The notes beneath the pieces were generated by a model, which ran no database searches, had not been told where the DNA came from, and saw only the letters and a program-made list of their open reading frames with translations. 64,000 nt of DNA from Lacrimispora sinapis (GTDB lineage: Bacteria > Bacillota > Clostridia > Lachnospirales > Lachnospiraceae), in the NCBI RefSeq assembly GCF_043633585.1, contig NZ_CP141832.1, positions 3,689,648 through 3,753,647 of the forward strand, read 5' to 3'. Within the stretch, counting starts at the first letter, position 1. Each line of letters begins with the position of its first letter. Positions 43,764 through 52,480 of the stretch are shown piece by piece. Position numbers and translations under genes: made by a program.

Positions 43764-43839
43764 GACATACTGCTTTTGACTTATTGCTCTTGACTTACTG
43801 CTATTAACTTATTGCTCTTGACTTACTGATCTGACTAAC
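43764..43839 (+). repeat. Degenerate 14-base tandem repeat, about five units
   Basis: Successive units are GACATACTGCTTTT, GACTTATTGCTCTT, GACTTACTGCTATT, AACTTATTGCTCTT and GACTTACTGATCT, then a partial GACTAAC. Consensus is GACTTAYTGCTNTT. Confidence 0.85.
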
Positions 43840-43921
43840 CTTTTCTGCATATTACACACTTTAAGATTTATCTTTCTTCTTAAACATATTTCTATGATTA
43901 AATATATATTTATGATCTATT

Positions 43922-43973
43922 TTATTACTCTATCTTACCACTTGACCTTACCACTCTACCTTACTACTTTATC
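43922..43973 (+). repeat. Degenerate 13-base tandem repeat, four units
   Basis: Successive units are TTATTACTCTATC, TTACCACTTGACC, TTACCACTCTACC and TTACTACTTTATC. Consensus is TTAYYACTYTAYC. Confidence 0.8.
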
Positions 43974-44405
43974 TAATTTCTATATTCTACTACTTTGATT
44001 ATTCTTCCAATATATTTTCCTAACTTATTTCTTCGATATTTCACAAGCATAGTTCGCCATATTTTTCTCTCGCCTTTTACATTGACTCATTTCATAAACT
44101 TTATCCCTATCTTCCCCCTCTTACTAACCTCACTAAAACTTATACTTTGATTTTTACATTTGCTATTTACTCTCACCCATTTCTCTGCCCTATTACTTTG
44201 ACCTGTCACTCTAAACGATTTCATTTCTCTAGGTAATTGCTTTCATCTATGAAACTCTTTAAATTACTATAACCTATAACTCCAAACTACTGTTTTAATC
44301 CAACTATAAAACGAGTTGTTATGACTCTACATATAAACCACACCAATAGCCATCAACATATAAATGTAAATATATATAAATACTACATACAGATAACAAA
44401 AAAAA

Positions 44406-44421
44406 TGTTTCACGTGAAACA
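44406..44421. promoter_or_regulatory. parS site 2
   Basis: Perfect TGTTTCACGTGAAACA, 49 bases from parS site 3 (centre to centre) and about 50 bases beyond the rsmG stop. Confidence 0.95.
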
Positions 44422-44436
44422 TCCATCTGTCAATGC

Positions 44437-44450
44437 GGAGCATATGCTCC
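44437..44450. promoter_or_regulatory. Perfect 14-base palindrome between two parS sites
   Basis: GGAGCATATGCTCC is fully self-complementary and lies between parS sites 2 and 3. It may bind a dimeric protein; none is known to me for this sequence. Confidence 0.6.
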
Positions 44451-44454
44451 CGGA

Positions 44455-44470
44455 TGTTTCACGTGAAACA
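44455..44470. promoter_or_regulatory. parS site 3
   Basis: Perfect TGTTTCACGTGAAACA, ending two bases from the rsmG stop codon. Confidence 0.95.
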
Positions 44471-44472
44471 TT

Positions 44473-45204
44473 TTATTTCAATGGTTCTTTTGTTGGCAAT
44501 CCTGCTTTTCTCGGATATTTTTTTGAAGTTTCACTATTCTTGCGAATGGTCACCAAAGATCGCTCAGCGTCTGTACCTGGAAGTAGAAATGCTTCCACGC
44601 TTTCAACCTTTCCTCCCAGTAGAAATACCGCATGCTTTGCAGCATTTAACTCCTCTTCTATTTTGCCTGATTTATATGGAACAAATGCTCCTCCGACTTT
44701 TACAAAAGGCATACAATACTCTGACAAGGTGCTTAAATTGGCTACTGCTCTGGAAACGCAAAGATCGTATTTTTCCCGATGAAGGGGTTCCCGCCCCATA
44801 TCTTCCGCTCTCCCGTGATTGGCTTGAATATCGTTCAATCCCAGTTGCTTGATCACTTCATTCAAAAACTTCACCCGTTTATTCAAAGAATCCATCAAAG
44901 TGATTTTTAATTCGGGAAATGCAATTTTTAATGGAATTCCAGGAAATCCAGCTCCGGTACCCACGTCAATGATTTTATATTCCTTTTCTCCCAAATCCTT
45001 TACCGCTTTGATCAATGATAAACTATCAACAAAATGTTTTGTTATGACTTCATCCATTTCAATAATAGCCGTCAGATTCATAAACTTGTTCCATTCTGTT
45101 AATAATTCATAGTATTTATAAAATTGTATTAATTGGTTTTCTTCCAATTTTATGGACAATACGTTTAATTCACTGGTAAACCGTTCTTTGAATCCATCCG
45201 TCAT
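44473..45204 (-). CDS. rsmG: 16S rRNA (guanine527-N7)-methyltransferase RsmG (GidB)
   Basis: Methylates G527 in the 530 loop of 16S rRNA; loss gives low-level streptomycin resistance in other bacteria. The 243-aa protein has the SAM motif IIDVGTGAGFPGIPLKI and the family segments LMDSLNKRVKFLNEV and CVSRAVANLSTL. It overlaps the end of mnmG by four bases (ATGA-type coupling) and is the last gene of the rpmH block. The C-terminus is slightly extended, ending in a basic tail. Confidence 0.96.
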   Translation of the reverse strand: MTDGFKERFTSELNVLSIKLEENQLIQFYKYYELLTEWNKFMNLTAIIEMDEVITKHFVDSLSLIKAVKDLGEKEYKIIDVGTGAGFPGIPLKIAFPELKITLMDSLNKRVKFLNEVIKQLGLNDIQANHGRAEDMGREPLHREKYDLCVSRAVANLSTLSEYCMPFVKVGGAFVPYKSGKIEEELNAAKHAVFLLGGKVESVEAFLLPGTDAERSLVTIRKNSETSKKYPRKAGLPTKEPLK

Positions 45205-47117
45205 GATTCTGTTTCCTCTTCTTTCTTTTCCAGACTCTTCTGATGCCGATGCTGCTCCAAATGCACCAGCAACACAGAAATATCAGCCGGAGAAACGCCG
45301 GAGATTCTGGATGCCTGCCCGATGGACATTGGTTTATAAAGATTCAACTTCTGGACAGCCTCCCGTCTCAGACTTTTTACGGTGGCATAATCGAAATCTG
45401 CATCCAATTTTCTATTTTCCAGCTTCTTAAACTGGGATACCTGTTGTTTTTGCCTGCGGATATAGCCGTCGTATTTGATATTGATATCCACCTGCTGAAT
45501 CACATCCCAGGGAAGTTGCGGTCTGTTTTTATCTATTTTAGTCAACATAACATAATTCAGTTCCGGTCTTCTCACAAGTTCTGCCAAAGTAGTTCCTGTT
45601 TTCAAAGGAGTGCTTCCATTCTCTTCCAAAAATTCCTGGACTTCCTTTGACGCACCGATATTGGTTGTTTCCAAACGTTTCATTTCCTTCTCAATGGACT
45701 GTTCCTTCCTAAGCAGCTTCTGATATTGCTCCTCTGAGATAAGCCCGATATCGTGTCCAATCTCCATCAGCCGAAGATCTGCATTATCCTGGCGAAGCAA
45801 AAGCCTGTATTCGGCTCTTGAGGTCATCATACGGTACGGCTCATGATTTTCCTTGGTAACAAGATCGTCAATCAGCACTCCGATATATGCCTGGGACCGA
45901 TCCAGCACCTTGGCTTCTCTTCCAAGGACCTTCATGGCTGCATTGACCCCAGCCATAAAGCCCTGAACAGCCGCCTCCTCATAACCGGAGCTTCCGTTAA
46001 ACTGGCCTCCGCTGAACAAACCGCTTACTGCCTTAAATTCCAGTGTTGCCTTCAGCTGATGGGAATTGATGCAGTCATACTCAATGGCATAAGCATTCCG
46101 GACAATTTTCACCTTCTCAAGGCCAGGAACCGTCCGGTACATGGCATACTGGACGTCCTCAGGCAAAGAACTTGACATACCGCCCAAATACATCTCGTTG
46201 GTATAAAGCCCCTCCGGTTCCACAAATACCTGGTGACGGTCTTTGTCCGGGAATTTCACCACCTTATCCTCAATGGATGGGCAGTATCTTGGTCCGGTTC
46301 CCTCAATGGCCCCGGAAAAGAGCGGAGAACGGTCCAGATTGCTCCGAATGATCCGGTGGGTTTCCTCATTGGTATACGTGAGCCAGCAGGATACCTGCTC
46401 CTTCTGTACGGACTCCGGGTCCGTAGAAAAGGAAAACGGAACGATACGCTTATCACCGAACTGCTCTTCCATCTTGGTAAAATCCACGCTTCTCTTATCT
46501 ATCCTGGCAGGAGTACCTGTCTTAAAACGCACCATTTCGATTCCATGGGCTTTTAAAGAATCAGTCAGATGATTGGCTGCTTTCAGCCCGTTAGGGCCTG
46601 TATATTCACTTACATCACCATAGATGCATCTTGCATTCAAATAAGTACCTGTGGCCAGAACCGCAGCTTTACAGCGGTAAACCGCTCCGGAAAAGGTCTT
46701 GACCCCTGTAATGGCTCCATGTTCTGTGATGATTTCCGTAACCTCTGCCTGTCTTATGGTCAGATGCTCGGTATTTTCAAGGGTCCTTCTCATTTCTCTT
46801 GAATATTCCTGCTTGTCCGCCTGAGCGCGCAGCGAATGAACGGCAGGCCCTTTGGACTGATTTAGCATCTTGGACTGAATAAAGGTTTTATCTATATTTT
46901 TTCCCATCTCACCGCCAAGGGCGTCAAGCTCCCGGACCAGATGGCCTTTGGAGCTTCCGCCTACATTGGGATTGCAGGGCATCAGCGCAATGCTGTCTAC
47001 ACTTACGGTAAATACAATGGTCTCCAGGCCAAGTCTTGCACAGGCCAAAGCCGCTTCACAGCCCGCATGACCGGCACCGACGACCACTACATCATAAGAC
47101 TCCTCTAAATACTGCAT
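45201..47117 (-). CDS. mnmG: tRNA uridine-5-carboxymethylaminomethyl enzyme MnmG (GidA)
   Basis: A FAD-binding enzyme that, with MnmE, modifies the wobble uridine of certain tRNAs. At 638 aa it has the FAD motif VVGAGHAGCEAALACARLG, the signatures NPNVGGSSKGHLVRE and GPRYCPSIEDKV, and the C-terminal helical domain that contacts MnmE. It lies 79 bases after mnmE. Confidence 0.97.
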   Translation of the reverse strand: MQYLEESYDVVVVGAGHAGCEAALACARLGLETIVFTVSVDSIALMPCNPNVGGSSKGHLVRELDALGGEMGKNIDKTFIQSKMLNQSKGPAVHSLRAQADKQEYSREMRRTLENTEHLTIRQAEVTEIITEHGAITGVKTFSGAVYRCKAAVLATGTYLNARCIYGDVSEYTGPNGLKAANHLTDSLKAHGIEMVRFKTGTPARIDKRSVDFTKMEEQFGDKRIVPFSFSTDPESVQKEQVSCWLTYTNEETHRIIRSNLDRSPLFSGAIEGTGPRYCPSIEDKVVKFPDKDRHQVFVEPEGLYTNEMYLGGMSSSLPEDVQYAMYRTVPGLEKVKIVRNAYAIEYDCINSHQLKATLEFKAVSGLFSGGQFNGSSGYEEAAVQGFMAGVNAAMKVLGREAKVLDRSQAYIGVLIDDLVTKENHEPYRMMTSRAEYRLLLRQDNADLRLMEIGHDIGLISEEQYQKLLRKEQSIEKEMKRLETTNIGASKEVQEFLEENGSTPLKTGTTLAELVRRPELNYVMLTKIDKNRPQLPWDVIQQVDINIKYDGYIRRQKQQVSQFKKLENRKLDADFDYATVKSLRREAVQKLNLYKPMSIGQASRISGVSPADISVLLVHLEQHRHQKSLEKKEEETES

Positions 47118-47196
47118 TTTATTCTCCCTTCTTCTTTCGAGCCCTTACCTCCGGGCATAAAGGTGTGCCTCCAGGGCACATTACTAACCCAACTCA

Positions 47197-48576
47197 CTAT
47201 TTTCCCATACAGAATTTACTGAATATTTCATTGACCAGATCATCTTCCACCGACTCACCGAGAATGGTTCCCAGCTGCTCATACGCATCCATTAAATCAA
47301 TGGAATAGAAATCCTCTGGCATTCCATTCAGAACACTCTGCTCCACCATGGTAAGACTTTTCAATGCTTCTGAAAGTGCATTTTTATGCCTTACATTGGT
47401 AATGTAAACCTCATCATTAAAATCCAGTTTACCTTCATAAAACATGGATTTTATCTCCTGCTCCAGATCCTTGATCCCGGTCCGTTCCTTTGCGGAAATA
47501 GAGATCACCGGATGACCGGTCCGCTCCTTCAGCAGAGCTTTTGTTACCACGGAATTTAAGTCCATTTTATTTAAAAGAACAATTGCCTTTTTGTCTTTAA
47601 TAACTGAAAAAATCTCTTCATCGTTTTCATTAAGAGGACAGGAACCATCCACCACGTATAGGATTAAGTCTGCCCGTTGGGCCGCGGCTTTCGCCTTTTC
47701 CACTCCGATTTTTTCCACCACATCTTTTGTATCACGGATTCCCGCCGTATCAATGATGTTAAGACTCAATTCCTCAAGACGGATCTGCTCCCTTAACGTG
47801 TCTCTGGTGGTTCCTGCAATATCGGTGACAATGGCACGCTCCTCTCCCACCAGAACATTCAAAAGAGACGATTTTCCTGCATTGGGCTTCCCCAATATAA
47901 CGGTTTCGATTCCTTCTGAAAGGACTCTTCCGTTATCTGCAGACCGGATCAGCCCCTCCAGTTCCTTTTTTAACGGCGTAAGAGTCTCAAGAAGGGTTTC
48001 CTCATACCCATCCAGAGAAATGTGTTCCGGATCGTCAAGTGCCGATTCAATAAACGCAATATGGTAAATGATTGTTTCTCTCATTTTCTTAATACGCTTG
48101 GAAACGGCCCCCTCCAGCTGGCTGACGGAAGACTTCAGGGCATACTCATTTTTGGCGTTGATCACATCAATGACGGCCTCTGCCTGAGATAAATCCACTC
48201 TGCCGTTTAAAAAGGCTCTCTTCGTGAATTCACCTGGCTCCGCCGGCCTGGCACCATACTTTAACACCGTTTCCAGAATCTTTTTCGTCACCAGGACTCC
48301 GCCGTGACAGTCGATCTCAACCGTATCTTCCGCGGTATAGCTTCTCGGCCCCTTCATAATCAAAACCAAAACCTCATCCACCACTTCCTCCCCATCACAG
48401 ATATAGCCGTAATGGATGGTATGGGATGGCTCCTTTGAAAGCTTTTTATCCGCATTTCCTTTTCCTTTAAATATTCTATCTATAATCTGAAATGACTCCT
48501 CGCCGCTGATTCTCACGATTCCGATCCCGGAACTTGACATCGCTGTAGCGATAGCCGCTATTGTATTCAACTTCAT
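47197..48576 (-). CDS. mnmE: tRNA modification GTPase MnmE (TrmE)
   Basis: A 459-aa GTPase partner of MnmG. The N-terminal formyl-THF-binding domain (IAAIATAMSSSGIGIVRISG) and helical domain flank a G domain with GKPNAGKSSLLN, the G2/G3 elements TDIAGTTRDT and DTAGIRDTKD, and NKMD. The C-terminal catalytic Cys motif FSKFCMGK is intact. Two nearby ATGs exist; the second (48576) has the better distance to AAGGTGA. A hairpin with a short T run separates it from jag. Confidence 0.96.
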   Translation of the reverse strand: MKLNTIAAIATAMSSSGIGIVRISGEESFQIIDRIFKGKGNADKKLSKEPSHTIHYGYICDGEEVVDEVLVLIMKGPRSYTAEDTVEIDCHGGVLVTKKILETVLKYGARPAEPGEFTKRAFLNGRVDLSQAEAVIDVINAKNEYALKSSVSQLEGAVSKRIKKMRETIIYHIAFIESALDDPEHISLDGYEETLLETLTPLKKELEGLIRSADNGRVLSEGIETVILGKPNAGKSSLLNVLVGEERAIVTDIAGTTRDTLREQIRLEELSLNIIDTAGIRDTKDVVEKIGVEKAKAAAQRADLILYVVDGSCPLNENDEEIFSVIKDKKAIVLLNKMDLNSVVTKALLKERTGHPVISISAKERTGIKDLEQEIKSMFYEGKLDFNDEVYITNVRHKNALSEALKSLTMVEQSVLNGMPEDFYSIDLMDAYEQLGTILGESVEDDLVNEIFSKFCMGK

Positions 48577-48597
48577 ATTCATTCACCTTTTTATAAG

Positions 48598-48633
48598 GAA
48601 AAGGGTTGAGGTGCCTTCCGACAGCCCCAACCC
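48598..48633 (-). terminator. Hairpin between jag and mnmE
   Basis: GGGTTGGGG pairs with CCTCAACCC on the minus strand, followed by TTTTCC. It may give partial termination inside the rpmH block. Confidence 0.6.
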
Positions 48634-48648
48634 CTCATTGTTATTTGA

Positions 48649-49314
48649 CTATTTAACTCTTTCCTGATTCCGATCCTTTTTGGGATATTCCCGTTTTAAA
48701 GAAATTACAACATGTCTGAATGGTTCTTCCCCTTCACTTCTGGTAACAATGAGTTTGTCGTTTTGAAGTGCGGAATGGATGATCCTTCTTTCATAAGGAT
48801 TCATAGGTTCCAGTGAAACAGAACGTTTGGTCCTTTTTACCTTGTAAGCAATGTTCTTAGAGAGTGTTTCCAGAGTTTCTCTTCTACGTTCTCTGTAATT
48901 TTCTGTATCCAGCTTCACCCGGATATAATCTTCGCTTTCTTTGTTTACAACAAGGCTTACCAGATACTGAAGAGAATCCAGAGTCTGTCCTCTTTTACCG
49001 ATCAGGATTCCCATATCATCCCCTGACATAACAATGGAAAGTTCCCTGTCTCCTTCATCAAAAGAGACTTCCAGACGGACTTTCATATCCATGGCATCAA
49101 AAACCTCAGAAAGGAACTCAGACGCTTTGTCTGCCAGAGTCTCTTTTCTCTTTGCACGGATAACAGCCGGCTTTTGACCGATAAATCCCAGAATACCATT
49201 ACTGCCCTTATCAACAATTTCATATTCCAGTTTGTCACTGGTTGTCTCTAACTCGATTAATGCCTTTGTAATCGCTTCATCAACGTTCTTTGCTGAAACT
49301 GTAATCATATCCAT
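48649..49314 (-). CDS. jag: RNA-binding protein Jag (KhpB)
   Basis: A 221-aa protein with a Jag_N domain (about 1-55), a KH domain containing GILIGKRGQTLDSLQYL, and an R3H domain (NPYERRIIHSAL). It binds RNA, and in other Firmicutes with KhpA it affects cell division and envelope synthesis. The position after yidC is conserved. The mid-linker is short compared with many Jag proteins. Confidence 0.95.
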   Translation of the reverse strand: MDMITVSAKNVDEAITKALIELETTSDKLEYEIVDKGSNGILGFIGQKPAVIRAKRKETLADKASEFLSEVFDAMDMKVRLEVSFDEGDRELSIVMSGDDMGILIGKRGQTLDSLQYLVSLVVNKESEDYIRVKLDTENYRERRRETLETLSKNIAYKVKRTKRSVSLEPMNPYERRIIHSALQNDKLIVTRSEGEEPFRHVVISLKREYPKKDRNQERVK

Positions 49315-49328
49315 AGGTCACCCTCCTG

Positions 49329-50612
49329 TTATTTTTGCTTTTCGTTATACTTTTGGACCATTCTGGCCTTTGCTGAGATGCTGTTGGGATTGGATGTGTC
49401 TTTTTTATAATAATCATTGGAAGCCTTAATCTGCTCCCTTGTCTTTTCCAACTTTGCATTCACGTCAGCTTCTGCTTTTTGTGCAGATGCCTGAAGGTTC
49501 TTTAAATTAGCGGTTGCATTCTGGGAAACACGCTGAGGGGGAAGTCCCTTCTTAGCACGCTTCTTATTTGCCTTTTCAACATTATTCTTAATCATCTCAT
49601 CCATGTCAATACGGTTTAAATACCGGTTGACTGCTAACTGCTGAAGGATCTGAAAAACGCTGGAGGCAATCCAGTAAATACCGATACCGGAAGCAAATGA
49701 AAAACAGAAGAACACTGACATCAGAGGCATGAATGTATTCATCATCTTCATGGACTGAGCCATGGTGTTGTTTTCATCTCCTGCTTTCTGAGTCTGATTC
49801 TGGTTTACCGTCATCAGCTTTGCACTGAACCACTGGCTGACACCGGCCAGAACAGGGATCAATATGGCTAAACTGAAATGAAAACCTCCTCCGCTTGGAA
49901 AAATAACACTGGAAGGGGTGGAAGCAAGATTGATTCCCAAAAATGAATTCATATGGGAAATCTGTTCCGCACTGGTTGCGATCACATCTTTGGCACTTGG
50001 GAACAAGTCCTGAAGCTGTCCCCACTGAGTCGGATTTAACTGATACAGAAAATCTACCATTCCATTGCTTGTGGACATATCATGGACTCTTGCTAAATTG
50101 ATCTTGTTATTAACAGCAAATTGTTTCAGCGTTTCCACATGGTCCACGTTCAAAGAGCTGATGGCTGTCACAACATTTTCAAATACTCTCTTTACACTTG
50201 GCACGTAAGCAGGAATCTGATAGATAACCTGATAAAGAGCAAACAGAATGGGCATCTGAATGATCAGCTGTAAACATCCGCCTGTCATGGAAGTTCCATA
50301 TTTCTCATAGACTGCCTGGATCTCTACGTTTTGTCTGCGCATGGATTCCTGGTCGGTCTTTCCTTTATACTTTGCCTGAATGGCTGTTATCTCCGGCTGC
50401 ATAACGGCCATCAGTTTTGACGATTTCTGCTGTTTTAATGTCAGCGGAAACATAAGAAGCTTTGTTACAAGGGTAAATAAGATAATACACAAACCGATAT
50501 TCTGGATTCCAAACATACTGGTCAGCTGAAACAGCCAATCCATGATAACTCCCAGAACAGTTGCAAACGGGCCCAGAATGCCCCCTACCTTAGTCAGTAC
50601 TAAGAATTCCAA
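49329..50612 (-). CDS. yidC: Membrane insertase YidC (SpoIIIJ type)
   Basis: Inserts and folds membrane proteins. The 427-aa protein has five membrane helices of the 60KD_IMP core, with LVTKLLMFPLTLKQQKSS and the conserved basic groove region, followed by the charged cytoplasmic C-terminal tail (KRAKKGLPPQRV). No lipobox is seen at the N-terminus, unlike Bacillus SpoIIIJ. It sits between yidD and jag as usual. Confidence 0.95.
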   Translation of the reverse strand: MEFLVLTKVGGILGPFATVLGVIMDWLFQLTSMFGIQNIGLCIILFTLVTKLLMFPLTLKQQKSSKLMAVMQPEITAIQAKYKGKTDQESMRRQNVEIQAVYEKYGTSMTGGCLQLIIQMPILFALYQVIYQIPAYVPSVKRVFENVVTAISSLNVDHVETLKQFAVNNKINLARVHDMSTSNGMVDFLYQLNPTQWGQLQDLFPSAKDVIATSAEQISHMNSFLGINLASTPSSVIFPSGGGFHFSLAILIPVLAGVSQWFSAKLMTVNQNQTQKAGDENNTMAQSMKMMNTFMPLMSVFFCFSFASGIGIYWIASSVFQILQQLAVNRYLNRIDMDEMIKNNVEKANKKRAKKGLPPQRVSQNATANLKNLQASAQKAEADVNAKLEKTREQIKASNDYYKKDTSNPNSISAKARMVQKYNEKQK

Positions 50613-50631
50613 TGAACTACCTCCTCATCTG

Positions 50632-50847
50632 TTACGGAACTGGATCATAACCGCCTTTTGCAAAAGGATTGCAGCGAAGTATTCTTTTGCAAGCCAAAAA
50701 CGTACCTTTAAACACTCCATACTTATTCAGTGCCTCAATGGCGTATTGAGAACACGTAGGGGTGTAGATGCAGTGAGTTCTTATTTTAAGAGGGGACAGA
50801 AACTTCTGATATCCTCTGATCAATAAAATCATGATTTTTTTTACCAT
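50632..50847 (-). CDS. yidD: Membrane-protein insertion efficiency factor YidD
   Basis: A 71-aa protein with the family motif CIYTPTCSQYAIEAL and RCNPFAKGGYDPVP near the end. It assists YidC-dependent insertion. It begins four bases after rnpA ends and is followed 19 bases later by yidC. Confidence 0.95.
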   Translation of the reverse strand: MVKKIMILLIRGYQKFLSPLKIRTHCIYTPTCSQYAIEALNKYGVFKGTFLACKRILRCNPFAKGGYDPVP

Positions 50848-50851
50848 AAGA

Positions 50852-51199
50852 TCACTTCGATTCTTTTTTTAAAATGTTATGAAGTCCGCACAAGTGCAGA
50901 TATGCACTTTCGATTGTTTTGTAATTTTCTTCTTTTGCCGCTGCTCTCACAACGACCACGATGTCTAACCCGGCCTCTACCATGTCTTCATGAAGCCTGA
51001 AGCTTTCTCTGATTAATCTGGTTATGCGATGTCTCACAACGCTGTTTCCTACCTTCTTGCTGACGGAAATTCCGATTCTTGTTTCGGGCCTGTCCGTCTT
51101 TTTCACATACATCACAAGAAGTCTGTTGGCTAAGGACTTTCCACTCTGGTAAACAGCCTGAAAATCCTTATTTTTTTTAATCGAATTAAAATGTTTCAT
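50852..51199 (-). CDS. rnpA: Ribonuclease P protein component
   Basis: The 115-aa protein subunit that helps the RNase P RNA trim tRNA 5' ends. The RNR-motif region reads SVSKKVGNSVVRHRITRLIR, the classic RnpA signature. The ATG at 51199 is preceded by AAAAGGAAAG; a frame reaching 51250 runs back into the rpmH spacer and is rejected. Confidence 0.96.
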   Translation of the reverse strand: MKHFNSIKKNKDFQAVYQSGKSLANRLLVMYVKKTDRPETRIGISVSKKVGNSVVRHRITRLIRESFRLHEDMVEAGLDIVVVVRAAAKEENYKTIESAYLHLCGLHNILKKESK

Positions 51200-51271
51200 A
51201 ATTGTCTTTCCTTTTCCGTTTATCTGGAATTTGAGAAAAGAAAAGGCCACAATTACTTGCGGCCTGGTCCA

Positions 51272-51406
51272 TTAAGCTGATAATTTTGCTCTTCCTTTTG
51301 CTCTTCTGGCAGCTATTACTTTTCTTCCGCCTGGAGTGCTCATTCTGGCTCTGAAACCATGAACTTTGGATCTCTGTCTCTTCTTTGGCTGAAACGTCAT
51401 CTTCAT
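51272..51406 (-). CDS. rpmH: 50S ribosomal protein L34
   Basis: A 44-aa very basic ribosomal protein beginning MKMTFQPKKRQRSKVHGFRA, full length for L34. GAGGAGGTG precedes the ATG at 51406; a longer frame to 51496 is not translated. It is the first gene of the minus-strand rpmH-rnpA-yidD-yidC-jag-mnmE-mnmG-rsmG block and has a near-consensus promoter. Confidence 0.97.
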   Translation of the reverse strand: MKMTFQPKKRQRSKVHGFRARMSTPGGRKVIAARRAKGRAKLSA

Positions 51407-51495
51407 AATGTACGGACACCTCCTCTTGTTACAATAGCTTATCATAGGCAATATGATGAAACATATTGAGACTATTTTAGTTAAACATCGTTTCA

Positions 51496-51524
51496 ATTAT
51501 ATAGAACAATATATGGTTCGTCAA
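51496..51524 (-). promoter_or_regulatory. Promoter of the rpmH block
   Basis: Minus strand: TTGACG (51519-51524), a 17-base spacer and TATAAT (51496-51501). Confidence 0.8.
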
Positions 51525-51668
51525 GGGAAAAATGCAATTTTACTTGTATTTAAGCCGATTTCTGTAATATGATTTTACAGCTGGTTATGTTTTTTTCCAG
51601 CCTCATCCAATAATCTGCGTCTGTGATTACTAAAAATTAAGACAAACGCTTTTTTCTTTGGGGATTTC

Positions 51669-52466
51669 CTATGTTTCAACCCTGCGTCCTTTCCCATGAG
51701 GCAGAAAAACAGGAGTTCCAAACAGAGAATCTTTCATCATGTCACACTCAATCCCAAACACTTCCCGGACCATTTCTGTAGTCATCACCTCTTCCGGTGC
51801 TCCCTGCGCCATAACAGTCTGATCGGAAATCGCCACAATCTGATGTGCATAACGGCAGGCCAGGTTCAAATCGTGCAGCACCATTATAATGGTACAGTGT
51901 TCGCGGGCATTTAGCTCATACAGCAAATCAAGGATCTCGATCTGATGTGCTAAGTCTAAGTAGGTGGTCGGTTCATCAAGCAGAATAATGCCGGTATTCT
52001 GAGCCAGCGTCATTGCGATCCACGCCCTTTGGCGCTGTCCTCCTGACAAGGAATCCACGCTGCGGTCCATCAGTGCTGACATTCCCGTATCCTTCAGTGC
52101 CTTTTCCACCAGCCGTTCATCCTCTTTTGACCATTGGGACATAAAATTCTGATGGGGATATCGTCCCTGCCGTACCAGCTGCTTTACCGTCAGACCTTCC
52201 GGTGCGTGAGGGGACTGAGGCAGAATGGCCATCCGTTTTGCAACTTCCCTGGTGGACCACTTATGAATCTCTTTCCCCTCCAGCAAGACAGTTCCTTGTT
52301 CCGGCTTGATCAGACGGCTGACCGCACGTAAAAGAGTGGATTTGCCACAGCCGTTACGCCCCACAAATACGGTGATTTTGCCCGGCAAAATGGATAAATC
52401 CATCTCCTTGATGATCGTACAGTCACGGTAGGATAAGGTAAGCCCTTTTGTTTCGAGTGTTGTCAT
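51669..52466 (-). CDS. Siderophore-type ABC transporter ATP-binding protein
   Basis: A 265-aa FecE/FepC-like ATPase with Walker A GRNGCGKST, signature LSGGQRQRAWIAM and Walker B ILLDEPTTYLDL. It energises the permease pair encoded directly upstream in the same transcript (15-base gap). With the Btr-like regulator it most likely imports a ferric siderophore. Confidence 0.95.
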   Translation of the reverse strand: MTTLETKGLTLSYRDCTIIKEMDLSILPGKITVFVGRNGCGKSTLLRAVSRLIKPEQGTVLLEGKEIHKWSTREVAKRMAILPQSPHAPEGLTVKQLVRQGRYPHQNFMSQWSKEDERLVEKALKDTGMSALMDRSVDSLSGGQRQRAWIAMTLAQNTGIILLDEPTTYLDLAHQIEILDLLYELNAREHCTIIMVLHDLNLACRYAHQIVAISDQTVMAQGAPEEVMTTEMVREVFGIECDMMKDSLFGTPVFLPHGKGRRVET

Positions 52467-52480
52467 TGCCTTTTTCCTCC

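Larger units (their letters stand above)
43595..44405. other. G-depleted non-coding spacer between parS sites
   Basis: About 800 bases without any supported gene. The plus strand is almost free of G: counting 43921-44280 gives 18 G against 94 C in 360 bases. Two families of short degenerate tandem repeats are embedded (listed separately). No hairpin-rich RNA or ORF with a ribosome binding site was found. Confidence 0.7.

Noticed and set aside
43595..44405. CRISPR array in the repeat-rich spacer
   Set aside because: The repeats are direct head-to-tail units of 13-14 bases without spacers, and no cas gene is in the window.
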